Below are positions 54,457 through 63,085 of a stretch of 64,000 nt of DNA, in pieces (the first letter of the stretch is position 1; every line of letters begins with the position of its first letter). A program made the translations under genes and the position numbers. The DNA is from Candidatus Iainarchaeum sp. (GTDB lineage Archaea > Iainarchaeota > Iainarchaeia > Iainarchaeales > JAGVWC01): positions 124,001 through 188,000 of the forward strand of contig JAGVWC010000009.1 in NCBI GenBank assembly GCA_018304465.1, given 5' to 3'. Below the pieces are notes generated by a model that saw only the letters and a list, made by a program, of their open reading frames with translations, was not told the DNA's origin and did no database searches.

Positions 54457-55284
54457 ATGTGGGGCATTGCGTTTTTGCTTTTCCTGGTGTTAACGGTACT
54501 TGGTTTTTTGGTTCACCCCGCGATCGGAATCGTTTTGGTTATCGTTGACTTGGTGTTTATTCTCGTTTCGATTCGCGTGATTATGGAGTATCAGCGCGGA
54601 GTGGTTTTTACCTTCGGAAAGTTTACGGGTAATCTTTCGCCGGGTTTTAATCTGGTTGTGCCCGGAGTCCAGCGTATTGCCATGGTGGATTTGCGCGTTC
54701 GCGTGGACGATGTTCCGGAACAATCTCCAATCACCAAAGACAACGTGTCGCTAAAAGTCGATGCCGTGATTTATTACAAGATTCTTGAGGAAAAAGCTCA
54801 GGATGCCATTATTGAAGTCGAGGATTACCGGTACGCGGTAAGCCAGTTGGCGCAAACCACGATGCGAAACGTGATCGGAAACATGCTGTTGGATGAAGTG
54901 TTAAGCAAACGAGACGAAGTCGCGAACAAGATTCGTGAAGTCGTCGAAGTCGCGTCCGGAAAATGGGGCGTAGACGTGGAAGCCGTAAAGCTTCGATTGA
55001 TCGAATTGCCGGAAGAAATGAAACGCGTCATGGCGCGTGCCGCGGAAGCCGAGCGAATCAAGCGCGCGGCGATTATCAAGGCGTCCGGTGAAGCCCAGGC
55101 GGCTCAGATTGTTTCCAAAGCCGCGGAAACGATTGCAAGCGTCGAAGGCGGATTGAATTTGCGTACGATTCAAGGATTACAACAGATTTCTTCGGATCCG
55201 TCCAATGAAGTCGTGTTCTTTGTTCCCATTGATACGATTAAGCCGCTCGAAGGATATCCCGAAGCCAAGGAGGGAAAAAAATGA
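54457..55284 (+). CDS. SPFH/stomatin-like membrane protein A
   Basis: 275 residues. One or two N-terminal hydrophobic helices (residues ~4-42) anchor it. The SPFH (band 7) domain follows: YQRGVVFTFGKFTG, PGFNLVVPGVQRIA, VDDVPEQSPITKDNVSLKVDA and the YRYAVSQLAQTTMRNVIG segment. A coiled region rich in Ala/Glu (AEAERIKRAAIIKASGEAQA) promotes oligomerisation. Such slipins form ring- or raft-like assemblies that organise membrane proteins. No NfeD-like protease partner gene is adjacent. Its stop overlaps the next start (ATGA), so the two SPFH proteins are translationally coupled. Confidence 0.93.
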   Translation: MWGIAFLLFLVLTVLGFLVHPAIGIVLVIVDLVFILVSIRVIMEYQRGVVFTFGKFTGNLSPGFNLVVPGVQRIAMVDLRVRVDDVPEQSPITKDNVSLKVDAVIYYKILEEKAQDAIIEVEDYRYAVSQLAQTTMRNVIGNMLLDEVLSKRDEVANKIREVVEVASGKWGVDVEAVKLRLIELPEEMKRVMARAAEAERIKRAAIIKASGEAQAAQIVSKAAETIASVEGGLNLRTIQGLQQISSDPSNEVVFFVPIDTIKPLEGYPEAKEGKK

Positions 55285-56060
55285 TTGTCGAAACCCTTCT
55301 TTGGATCATTGTCTTTATCATCGTTTTCTTTTTGTTTGGTTCGCTAAAAATCGTGAACCAGTACGAACGCGGAATAAAATTTACATTGGGTCGTTATGCG
55401 GGCATTATGGAACCGGGAATCAATTGGGTGGTTCCGATTTTCCAATCCTGGATCCGAGTGGACATGCGAACCATTGTTCGCGATGTTCCGCGTCAAGACA
55501 TCATGACCCAGGACAACGTTTCCGCGATCATTAACGCGGTCGTGTATTACAAAGTCGTCAAAGCGGATTTAGCGGTTTTGAAGGTTCAGGATTATCATTT
55601 CGCGATTTCACAATTGGGTCAAACCTCCATGCGCGACGTGATCGGCGAAGTGAGTTTGGACGAATTATTGGCCAAACGCGAGTTAGTTGCCGGAAAAATC
55701 CGCGAGATTTTGGACAAAGCGTCCGATCCGTGGGGAATCAAGGTTGAAGCCGTGGAATTAAAAGAAATCATTTTGCCCGAAAGCCTGATCCGCGTGATTT
55801 CGCTGGAAGCCGAAGCCGAGCGCGACAAGCGCGCCATCGTGATCAAGGCGTCGGGAGAATTCGAGTCCGCCAAGAACCTCGCGCAAGCCGCCAAGGAATT
55901 GACGCGCGTCAAAGGCGGAATCCATTTGCGCACCCTGCAAACGATTAATTCGCTTTCAACCGAAAAAAGCAAAACCGTCGTGTACGCGATTCCAAGCGAA
56001 TTGCTCAAGAGCATCGATATTCGCGTATTGGATTTTTTCAAGGAAATGAAGAAAAAATGA
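55281..56060 (+). CDS. SPFH/stomatin-like membrane protein B
   Basis: 259 residues, a paralog of protein A: N-terminal helix (~3-21), YERGIKFTLGRYAG, PGINWVVPIFQSW, VRDVPRQDIMTQDNVSAIIN and the AEAERDKRAIVIKASGEFES coiled region. It begins at the ATG overlapping the stop of protein A and probably forms mixed complexes with it, as known for other paired SPFH proteins. The C-terminus is short and basic (FFKEMKKK). A 45-base repeat linked to a mobile-element relic begins 43 bases after its stop. Confidence 0.93.
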   Translation: MIVETLLWIIVFIIVFFLFGSLKIVNQYERGIKFTLGRYAGIMEPGINWVVPIFQSWIRVDMRTIVRDVPRQDIMTQDNVSAIINAVVYYKVVKADLAVLKVQDYHFAISQLGQTSMRDVIGEVSLDELLAKRELVAGKIREILDKASDPWGIKVEAVELKEIILPESLIRVISLEAEAERDKRAIVIKASGEFESAKNLAQAAKELTRVKGGIHLRTLQTINSLSTEKSKTVVYAIPSELLKSIDIRVLDFFKEMKKK

Positions 56061-56102
56061 TTTTTTCTTTTTCGAAAAACCCGGAAAAAGGGTTCGGTCA
56101 AG

Positions 56103-56147
56103 CGGTTGAAATCCTGATTTTTGTATTTTTGTCAAGTGCGGTTGATT
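56103..56147. repeat. 45-base repeat, copy 1
   Basis: Starts CGGTTGAAATC and ends GTCAAGTGCGGTTGATT. It differs from copy 2 (56716-56760) at only four positions and lies six bases beyond the stop of the minus-strand gene 56153-56689. Its inner 19 bases recur inverted at 57291-57309. Confidence 0.85.
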
Positions 56148-56152
56148 ACTCG

Positions 56153-56689
56153 TTAATTCTTTGGGTTTTTTTTATCGCTTGCTGGAAAATAATTGTGAGG
56201 TACGGTAGCATGGAAGTATTCTAAAATGCTCCATATCCCAGGAAGTTTTTCTGGGTCAATGGATTTTCCGTTCAGAGTGACTTTTCCATCTGGTTCGATT
56301 TTTAGCCCTGTTGGATGAAGTCTGGAATTAATAAAAGCAAGGTCGCCTTTTCGCTCCGTAATCCCTCGATACTGTGTATAGGTATCTCTTGAAACCGTTC
56401 TACTGTTGAGATCAGGGGTATTCAGTATGGGCTTAAGAGGTCTTTGCTGGTAAGAAGGAGCACGATCTGTTCTTTTTCGCTCTCTTTCAGAGGTAAAATG
56501 AATGCGCGTAACTTTAAGAACGCCTTCATCGTTTTGTAACATTAATCTCAATTGACCCCCTAAGTTTCTTGTTCTTAAAGCGGGGCTTCGTGGAATCACA
56601 GCGGTGGGGCGACTTCTGGGTTTTTTCGTTGGTTTTGGTCTCGGTATTTTATCACCAAAAGAATTTAGTGTTTTCCCCTTAAAAATCAT
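56153..56689 (-). CDS. Hypothetical protein, possible mobile-element passenger
   Basis: 178 residues. The first ~45 residues are basic and Pro-rich (PRPKPTKKPRSRPTAVIPRS) and probably disordered. The rest is a small beta-rich domain with no motif I recognise (GLKIEPDGKVTLNGKSIDPE). It is flanked on both sides by near-identical 45-base repeats and lies in a mobile-element relic, so it may be cargo. Composition is more AT-rich than the core genes. Confidence 0.5.
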   Translation of the reverse strand: MIFKGKTLNSFGDKIPRPKPTKKPRSRPTAVIPRSPALRTRNLGGQLRLMLQNDEGVLKVTRIHFTSERERKRTDRAPSYQQRPLKPILNTPDLNSRTVSRDTYTQYRGITERKGDLAFINSRLHPTGLKIEPDGKVTLNGKSIDPEKLPGIWSILEYFHATVPHNYFPASDKKNPKN

Positions 56690-56715
56690 TTCGCTTGGGG
56701 GTTCTGTCTAATCCT

Positions 56716-56760
56716 CGGTTGAAATCTTGATTTGTGGATTTTTGTCAAGTGTGGTTGATT
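56716..56760. repeat. 45-base repeat, copy 2
   Basis: Same start (CGGTTGAAATC) and end (GTGGTTGATT) as copy 1, with four mismatches in 45. It lies five bases beyond the stop of the minus-strand gene 56765-57013, the same relation copy 1 has to its gene. Confidence 0.85.
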
Positions 56761-56764
56761 TTCC

Positions 56765-57013
56765 TTAAATTAGGCAAATTGGCATTTCAATAGTACTGCC
56801 CGATAGTTTGCCAGATAAATACATCATCCCGCCGGAGGGAAAAGTAGTAGCACCTGATATTGGTCTATTTCCTATCTCGGTGGGAGTTATCCATGTGTGA
56901 CCGTGTGGTTCAATGTGTGAGTAACCATAGTAAATGTCGAGTCGGTCATCAACTTTATATCCAGAGGCAAAAAGGGCATTATCAGGTATCCAACGGATGT
57001 GTTTCATGTTCAA
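56765..57013 (-). CDS. Small hypothetical protein in mobile-element relic
   Basis: 82 residues, no known family. The start ATG 57013 (or 57007) lies inside the 3' end of the transposase stump, in another frame. The sequence is Gly/Tyr/His-rich in the middle (DIYYGYSHIEPHGHTWITPT), compatible with a small beta protein. The reading frame ends just before repeat copy 2. Low confidence that it is expressed. Confidence 0.35.
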   Translation of the reverse strand: MNMKHIRWIPDNALFASGYKVDDRLDIYYGYSHIEPHGHTWITPTEIGNRPISGATTFPSGGMMYLSGKLSGSTIEMPICLI

Positions 57014-57218
57014 ATTTTTTGTTGCTTTGTTTAATTAAACTTATCCACCGATTTTGTCCTAATTCGATTTGGATTCTGGCTTTTTGTGCGAGTGTTTCTC
57101 GGTTTAGTGCTTGGTGGGGGCGCACGAAGTTGTAGAATGTCCGATAATCGTTTGAATGACGGAGCAGGCTTTTTTGGTCGGCTAATCCACGCATGACTTT
57201 GAGGCACCCGAGCTGGTT
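56982..57218 (-). pseudogene. C-terminal stump of an integrase-type DDE transposase
   Basis: The frame reads LKVMRGLADQKS, then YNFVRPHQALNRETLAQKA and IELGQNRWISLIKQ. This is the conserved C-terminal end of rve-type transposases common in archaea, after the catalytic Glu region. A stop (TGA) lies immediately upstream in frame, and no catalytic domain is present. The parent element was probably bounded by the repeats of this region. Confidence 0.75.
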
Positions 57219-57245
57219 TCAAAATCAGTCGTTACGACTGAAACC
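57215..57245. repeat. Hairpin in the mobile-element relic
   Basis: GGTTTCA (57215-57221) pairs with TGAAACC (57239-57245), and CAGTCGT-T-ACGACTG (57226-57240) forms an inner perfect palindrome. It lies at the truncated edge of the transposase stump. Confidence 0.55.
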
Positions 57246-57290
57246 AAAAAGGTGCTGAGGGACGTTCGAAAAATCAAGTCCAAATAATCA

Positions 57291-57336
57291 AATCAACCGG
57301 TCTTGACACGTACTCCATCAACCGATTACTTGACAG
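57291..57336. repeat. Inverted copy of the repeat core, with a second partial copy
   Basis: 57291-57309 (AATCAACCGGTCTTGACAC) is the reverse complement of 56129-56147 with three mismatches in 19. A further copy, ATCAACCGATTACTTGACAG, follows at 57317-57336. These may be the right end of the element whose left end is repeat copy 1. Confidence 0.65.
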
Positions 57337-57350
57337 AACCGGAAAAAGAA

Positions 57351-57361
57351 ATATTTAAATA
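57351..57361 (+). promoter_or_regulatory. TATA box of the 57388 surface-protein operon
   Basis: ATATTTAAATA, centred ~32 bases before ATG 57388; one of the strongest TATA matches in the window. Confidence 0.65.
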
Positions 57362-57387
57362 GTAGAAAGCTGCACGTAGGATCATTG

Positions 57388-60300
57388 ATGAATCACCGCG
57401 CCTTATTTGGAGTCTTGTTATTAATGGGGATAATCAGCCCCACGGTTTTCGGCACGTACATTACGCTTTCCGCGGTCGGCGGACCGTTCTCCACAGATTC
57501 AAATATTCTCATCATCGGAAAAGTGTTCGACAACAACGGGTACGCAAGAGGCTATGTCGATGTTAACTCGTATGTCGTCAGTGATTCGAATGTGGCCAGT
57601 GATTTGAATTATCATGGAAGTGTTTCGGGAACGTTTATTCGAACGCTTCTGCCGGGCGATTTGGCTGCGGGAGATTATAACATCGTTGCCGTGGATCTCA
57701 ATCGCAATATCCGCACCAGCGTACGCATTTCCGTGCGAAGCGTCAAAGGCGGCGCTATTACGTTTAACACGCATAATCCCCCGTTCAACAAGAGCACCGG
57801 CGAAGATATCAATTTTACTTTGCTGGGAAAAGGCGCGGGAAATGCGGATACCAATGTCATGGTTCAGGTACGCTTGATTTCGGACGCCAACAATTCGCAG
57901 GCATCGCCGTACATCGACGTGAATGCCAATGGATTGGACCAAAATGTGATTGGCACTTCGGGTCTCTCCCAGGGACTATATTATATTGATGTGAATAATG
58001 GACTGGCCTTGTTCCCGGTTCCGGTGTTCCAATTCAAGGGATTTTTGGACATCAAGGACGACCAGAACAACGCGACGAACGTGTTCGGTCCCGGCAAAAC
58101 CGTGTATGTCACGGCCAAAGCTGTGAATTTCGATGGGAACATCAACCAGACAATTACCGCGATCGACGTGACGGTACGAAACCCCAGTGGCGTGAGCACG
58201 ACGGTCACCTGTACCGGAACCGCCCAAAAAACATGCCCGTATGCGATTCCCGCGGATGCAAATTCCGGCGAATACCTCGTGTCCGCAACGATCACGGTGG
58301 GAAGCGATCCGTTGCGTGTACGCAGGTCGTTTTTCGTTCAGGCATACCAGTTGAAATTTTTTCCGCAGACCTTTATCGGCGGCGATGCGGGCCGCGAAAA
58401 GATGCCCAGCGTTTTCCCAAGCGGTGCAACGGTGAATTTCGAGATGCGTATGGTCAACACCGCAACCGGGACCGAGTTGTCGGGATCCAACGACCTTAAT
58501 TACCGATTTTGCCAGGACCAGAACGTGCAGACCTTCATTTCGCTGGCAGGCGCAACCGACCGTAACCGTACCACGGCCACGATGGTTTACGCTTCGGCGA
58601 CGCCCAATTACTGCGTGGTAGCCATCACGGCGCCCCAAACACAGGGAACCTATCAGGTCACGGCCGAAGTCCAAAACGGGACCGAAACCATGCGCCGGAC
58701 ATCGGTTCTCGTCGTGCAGAATTACATGATTTTCTCGAGCCCCGTTTCACCAGACACCTTTGATCCTTCGTCCCCCACGGGCAAATTCACGTTCTACAAA
58801 GGCGAAAGCGTGGGTTTCAACCCGAGTTACGTGGACCTCAACGGAAGCCTTAATCCCAAGATTTCCGCGGTGCGCCAGATTCGCGTCCTGGAGGACGGCG
58901 GAGCAAAAACCTTCACGGCGGCCGGCGACATTACTTGGAATTCAGACAAGAACATTTTGACACTGAGCGCCGCCGCGGTCAACACCTTAAGCGGCGGGTT
59001 CAAGCAGGTCGAGATGCTTGTCGATGTGAACGCGGCGGATGCCAACGCCTCCAATATCACCGCCTTTGGCATGTTTAAACTCCAGTTGTTGAACCTGTCC
59101 GCAACGCTTTGGAGCGGATCCAGCGCGGACGCGAACAGCGCCAAAAGCGGCCAATTCGGACCGCCATCGGTCGGATTGGACGAAAACATTTTTATTCGAG
59201 TGTCCGCCACCACCGGTAGCAGCACGGGAATTTCCGGCGCGACCGTCCAACTGCGATCGATGCGCAATGTGGATACGTGGGAAGAAATGACCACCAGCGC
59301 AGTGTCTTCGCGCGTCACGGACGCCAACGGAAACGCGGTGCTGGATATCGGAACCCTGATCGGCCTTGGGAAAGGAAGCGGCGGATACATGGTCGAAGTA
59401 GCGGTCACCACTTCGGACGGCAATTCGGATACCACTGAAATGTTTTTCGACTCGCGGCGCTTTTCGGTTTTCCTTCAGCCGCTGGATCGGACCTCGGGCA
59501 CCCAATGTCAATTCGCCCAGGGATTCCGAAAAGACGAGAACGCCTCTTTTATCATCCGCGCGTTCGACCCGCAAAGCGGTTTCGGAGCAGGCGACATCAA
59601 TCTCATTGTTGCCGACAGCGGCGCGCTCAAACTGATGTATTTCGGGTCGCCCACCAAGCCCCAGTTCCCGCCGCTCGTGGACACCAACGTGTATTACGAC
59701 GTGAATGCCGCATATCCCTGCATGGCCCAGGGCGGATCCGGCGGAGGGGAACCCGGCTCGCCGACCAACTTGATCATGATCACGCTACGAAAACCAAATG
59801 ACACCAACTGGACCACTGGATTTTTTGACGTCTCGCTTCAAACCGATGCGAACGGGGGCCGATTCGATGGCAATCGCGAGACCGGCCGCGGATTCATGCG
59901 TATCCAATCCTTTAGTTTCACCGCCAACCCGAACGAAGTCGGCCAATACGGCGCGCCGACTGCCAAACCTGGCGCGGTTTTCGACGTCAATACCGTCATC
60001 TTTGGCACCACGGGGGATGTTAACATCACGGCCCAACTGGTGGACATGATGGGCGGCGGCAAGATGGATTTTGGCGAAGCCGCAGGCTCGGACCTTAATA
60101 TCGGCCTACGAAACCCAGGGCTTAACGGAGACTGCAACGCGACGAGCTGTCCCTTGAAATATCTGCAAAAATCAAGCGATTCCAACTCGCAAGATGTCAA
60201 CGTCATCAGAGTATTCATTCCATCCGGCACGAAACTGCAGGACTATCTCATCATGCTGACCGCGACCGACAGCGCCGGAAACACTGCCGAAGCAGAGGTA

Positions 60301-61824
60301 TTCGTGAACATGAAGTTGTTCAAACTCGTGAACTTCGGCTGGTACAATTCCCTGTTCGGCACGCAGGGACAGGATAACCCGCAAGTGGATTGGAATGTAG
60401 CCGGCCAGACCTATGACCAAGTGTACTGGGCGCAGAACATGAACCAGCCGCCTGGAGCGCCTCCGCAGCTCGATTTCAATTTCCTCATTAATTACTCCGC
60501 ACGCACACTAAAGGTAGACACCAATCGCGACCGCAACTTTGGGGACAATCCCACGCTGGCACCCGGAGCAGACATCAATAACATGTATCGGATCACGGAT
60601 ATTTCCCGGATCGGAAGCCAAAAACAGGGAATCAAATTCATCCGCACCAGTTCCTTTTCCACTACGGAGAGCAGCTTCGGTTACATCGGCGAGTATCCCG
60701 CCGATATCAATTTCATGGTTCCGCTCATGGTCAAGGACGTAAATGGCTCGGCCATTGACGCGAACGTGATTGTCTCAAACGTTGCCAGGTTTAGGTCCGG
60801 AAGCTTTTATCCGGAAAACCTTGCGATCCGCAGTTGTTCTTCTTTGTCCGAGCTTCAATCGTGCACGATCAGCAATGACTTCAATTCGTGGCGTCGGCAA
60901 ACAGACGGAAACGGATTCGTATTGCTGCCCGTGCGGATCGCCAAGGCCGGAAGCCGGATCATGCTGGAGATCACGGTGTATACGAACACGGGAACCGCAG
61001 TGATTTCCACGCAGAAACTCCAACCGTTCGAAGGTCCCACCCTCGACGTCCTCAAGTACACTGTGACCACCAAAATCGCGGGTGCGACGTTTACTGTTAA
61101 CTTTGACCAGAATTACCTGGACACCACCACGTATCCATGGCTGTCCGACCTTAATATCACCTATCCGTCCGACGTGAACGTGTTCATCGGACAGATCACC
61201 GGAACTGGAGGCAACAACGGTCCCGCCGGAAGCTTGGGAAGCGATCGCAACTGGTATTTCATCAGGACACTCGACGGAAACCTGATTATCGACGACGACC
61301 GCAATATCAGCCCGCCCGTGACGCCGTTTGACCCGGGCAATTACCTGGATGGGAACGCGGCGGAAGCCGGAGCCATCAGCGAGATGCTTTGTACGGATCT
61401 AAACACGAACTGCCAGGTCGTATATGATGACGGCATCGGGTCACCAAGCAGGTATCTCGACGCGAACGCAACGGATGCCAATATTTTTGATGGAAACGTG
61501 ATTTTTTACTCCGTGTACTCGGACTCCTACGGATCCAACTCGCCAAAAGCGGATTCGAACGTCCAGATATACGTCTTGCCTTCGACGCTCGCCGGTGTTC
61601 CGGTAACCGACACCTATTCGATAACGAATATACGCCTCGAGAATTTCGGAAGCTGGTCCACGAGCGCGGTGAGCTGTACCAATTGCTCCAACCGCACGGG
61701 GCCCCTATTGCTTAACATCGGGAACCTTTCGACCGCGGGCGGATACAACGTGACATTCAACCTCGGCGTTGGCAGCGAAGAAGCCACTGAGAACCGGGTT
61801 TTCTTCAATCTGGGAGGCTCTTAA
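57388..61824 (+). CDS. Large secreted surface protein rich in Asp-x-Asn
   Basis: 1478 residues from ATG 57388. Signal peptide ~1-23 (LFGVLLLMGIISPTVFGTYI). The remainder looks like a chain of Ig-like/beta-sandwich domains (~90-110 residues each, for example ending in EYLVSATITVG and TYQVTAEVQNGTETMRR). Asp-x-Asn triplets (DAN, DVN, DTN, DLN, DIN) recur throughout, which would suit surface calcium sites; that is inference. Few cysteines, and no C-terminal helix or sorting motif. Its stop is followed at once by the ATG of a second secreted protein that does have an anchor, so the two probably form one surface unit. Unrelated in sequence to P1-P3. Confidence 0.8.
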   Translation: MNHRALFGVLLLMGIISPTVFGTYITLSAVGGPFSTDSNILIIGKVFDNNGYARGYVDVNSYVVSDSNVASDLNYHGSVSGTFIRTLLPGDLAAGDYNIVAVDLNRNIRTSVRISVRSVKGGAITFNTHNPPFNKSTGEDINFTLLGKGAGNADTNVMVQVRLISDANNSQASPYIDVNANGLDQNVIGTSGLSQGLYYIDVNNGLALFPVPVFQFKGFLDIKDDQNNATNVFGPGKTVYVTAKAVNFDGNINQTITAIDVTVRNPSGVSTTVTCTGTAQKTCPYAIPADANSGEYLVSATITVGSDPLRVRRSFFVQAYQLKFFPQTFIGGDAGREKMPSVFPSGATVNFEMRMVNTATGTELSGSNDLNYRFCQDQNVQTFISLAGATDRNRTTATMVYASATPNYCVVAITAPQTQGTYQVTAEVQNGTETMRRTSVLVVQNYMIFSSPVSPDTFDPSSPTGKFTFYKGESVGFNPSYVDLNGSLNPKISAVRQIRVLEDGGAKTFTAAGDITWNSDKNILTLSAAAVNTLSGGFKQVEMLVDVNAADANASNITAFGMFKLQLLNLSATLWSGSSADANSAKSGQFGPPSVGLDENIFIRVSATTGSSTGISGATVQLRSMRNVDTWEEMTTSAVSSRVTDANGNAVLDIGTLIGLGKGSGGYMVEVAVTTSDGNSDTTEMFFDSRRFSVFLQPLDRTSGTQCQFAQGFRKDENASFIIRAFDPQSGFGAGDINLIVADSGALKLMYFGSPTKPQFPPLVDTNVYYDVNAAYPCMAQGGSGGGEPGSPTNLIMITLRKPNDTNWTTGFFDVSLQTDANGGRFDGNRETGRGFMRIQSFSFTANPNEVGQYGAPTAKPGAVFDVNTVIFGTTGDVNITAQLVDMMGGGKMDFGEAAGSDLNIGLRNPGLNGDCNATSCPLKYLQKSSDSNSQDVNVIRVFIPSGTKLQDYLIMLTATDSAGNTAEAEVFVNMKLFKLVNFGWYNSLFGTQGQDNPQVDWNVAGQTYDQVYWAQNMNQPPGAPPQLDFNFLINYSARTLKVDTNRDRNFGDNPTLAPGADINNMYRITDISRIGSQKQGIKFIRTSSFSTTESSFGYIGEYPADINFMVPLMVKDVNGSAIDANVIVSNVARFRSGSFYPENLAIRSCSSLSELQSCTISNDFNSWRRQTDGNGFVLLPVRIAKAGSRIMLEITVYTNTGTAVISTQKLQPFEGPTLDVLKYTVTTKIAGATFTVNFDQNYLDTTTYPWLSDLNITYPSDVNVFIGQITGTGGNNGPAGSLGSDRNWYFIRTLDGNLIIDDDRNISPPVTPFDPGNYLDGNAAEAGAISEMLCTDLNTNCQVVYDDGIGSPSRYLDANATDANIFDGNVIFYSVYSDSYGSNSPKADSNVQIYVLPSTLAGVPVTDTYSITNIRLENFGSWSTSAVSCTNCSNRTGPLLLNIGNLSTAGGYNVTFNLGVGSEEATENRVFFNLGGS

Positions 61825-63033
61825 ATGCGCTTTATCTGGCTGACGAGTCTCGCGTTTGTATTGCTGGTTGCCCCCGTGTTTGCGACTGGAAGTCTTTCGA
61901 TTTCTCTTAATTCGCTCGACGCCATCAACGCGGGCGATTCCACGTCCTTGGTGGCCACGGTTTCGGCTTCCGGCGACTCGGTGTCAAACGTACAGGTCAG
62001 CATTTCGCTTCCATCCGGACTGACGACTTCCGATTCAACCACGCAGACCGCAGGAACACTTTCAGCCGGCCAAAGCACGACCAAATCATGGACGATAACA
62101 GGTAACTCCGCCGGAACCTATACGATCACCGTTACCACGACCGGCACCAGCGTGACCACGCAGACTGCCAATGCCACTCTGACCGTCAACAGCCCCGGGT
62201 TTGTCACGGTAAGCGCCCAACAGTCGCCAGCTTCCACACTGGCCGCCAGCGCGATCACGACGCTGCAACTGTTATACGCCAACACCGGCGGAAGCAGTAC
62301 AACCGTCTCGACAACGATCACGCCTTCATCAGGCTTGACGGTTTCAAGCGGTTCCGCCACCCAATCCTTCGATCTTAACGCGGGACAATCCACCTCCATC
62401 AGCTGGACTTTTTCGATGACCGGCACCGGAACCCAGACCATTTCAGCGGCGATTTCGAGCACAGCCAACAATCCAGACGACTTGTCTTATTCCATCACTG
62501 GACCTGCGGCCGCCGTCCCTGACAACGGCGGAACAAACCCTTTACCCCCTGCCAATCCGACCACAGCACCGGGAGGAGAAACGAATTCGCCGGGTTCCAG
62601 CGGATCTTCCCCACCGTTAGAAGAAACCGGTCTTTGCACCACCGGAGAGACGCAGGTTTGCCGGACCGGAAAAGAAGGAATTTGCAGTATTGGAACCCAG
62701 ACCTGCTCGAACGAAACTTGGAGTGCATGCGTCCAAAAAAACCAGCCGCGAACCGAAGACTGTTTCAATACCATTGACGACGATTGCGACGGTGCAGCCG
62801 ATGCAAATGATTCCGACTGTGATACGACCCCTGGAAGAACAGATGATACGGGTCCGTCAGCGGATCTGATCACTCCACCTCCCTCGGAACCGGGCTTTCC
62901 GATTGAAGTGGCACTTGGCGGGTTGGCGCTTATCGTCTTGGTTGGCGCAGGGTACCTATATTACAAAAATCAAAAGCTCATCAAGCCGCCGCAAGGCAAG
63001 AACCGCATGGTTTTAAAGTCAAAACCCGAATAA
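61825..63033 (+). CDS. Membrane-anchored CARDB-like/MopE-like surface protein
   Basis: 402 residues. Signal peptide 1-21 (LTSLAFVLLVAPVFATG). Two CARDB/DUF11-like beta domains (~22-125, ~128-235) rich in Ser/Thr follow, with patterns such as AGTYTITVTTTG. A Pro/Gly/Ser-rich linker leads to a Cys-rich MopE-type module (~272-333): CTTGETQVCRTG, then EDCFNTIDDDCDGAADANDS with the DDDCDG acidic loop. A C-terminal helix (~354-373, LGGLALIVLVGAGYLYY) and basic tail anchor it. ATG immediately follows the stop of the 57388 gene, so they are co-translated. Probably the anchor subunit. Confidence 0.82.
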   Translation: MRFIWLTSLAFVLLVAPVFATGSLSISLNSLDAINAGDSTSLVATVSASGDSVSNVQVSISLPSGLTTSDSTTQTAGTLSAGQSTTKSWTITGNSAGTYTITVTTTGTSVTTQTANATLTVNSPGFVTVSAQQSPASTLAASAITTLQLLYANTGGSSTTVSTTITPSSGLTVSSGSATQSFDLNAGQSTSISWTFSMTGTGTQTISAAISSTANNPDDLSYSITGPAAAVPDNGGTNPLPPANPTTAPGGETNSPGSSGSSPPLEETGLCTTGETQVCRTGKEGICSIGTQTCSNETWSACVQKNQPRTEDCFNTIDDDCDGAADANDSDCDTTPGRTDDTGPSADLITPPPSEPGFPIEVALGGLALIVLVGAGYLYYKNQKLIKPPQGKNRMVLKSKPE

Positions 63034-63045
63034 ACCGTGGAAAAT

Positions 63046-63054
63046 CTATTTATA
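63046..63054 (+). promoter_or_regulatory. TATA box of the rpiA-like gene
   Basis: CTATTTATA, about 36 bases before ATG 63086. Confidence 0.55.
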
Positions 63055-63085
63055 GAAGGGTGCTGTTGTACATACGGATTCATCC

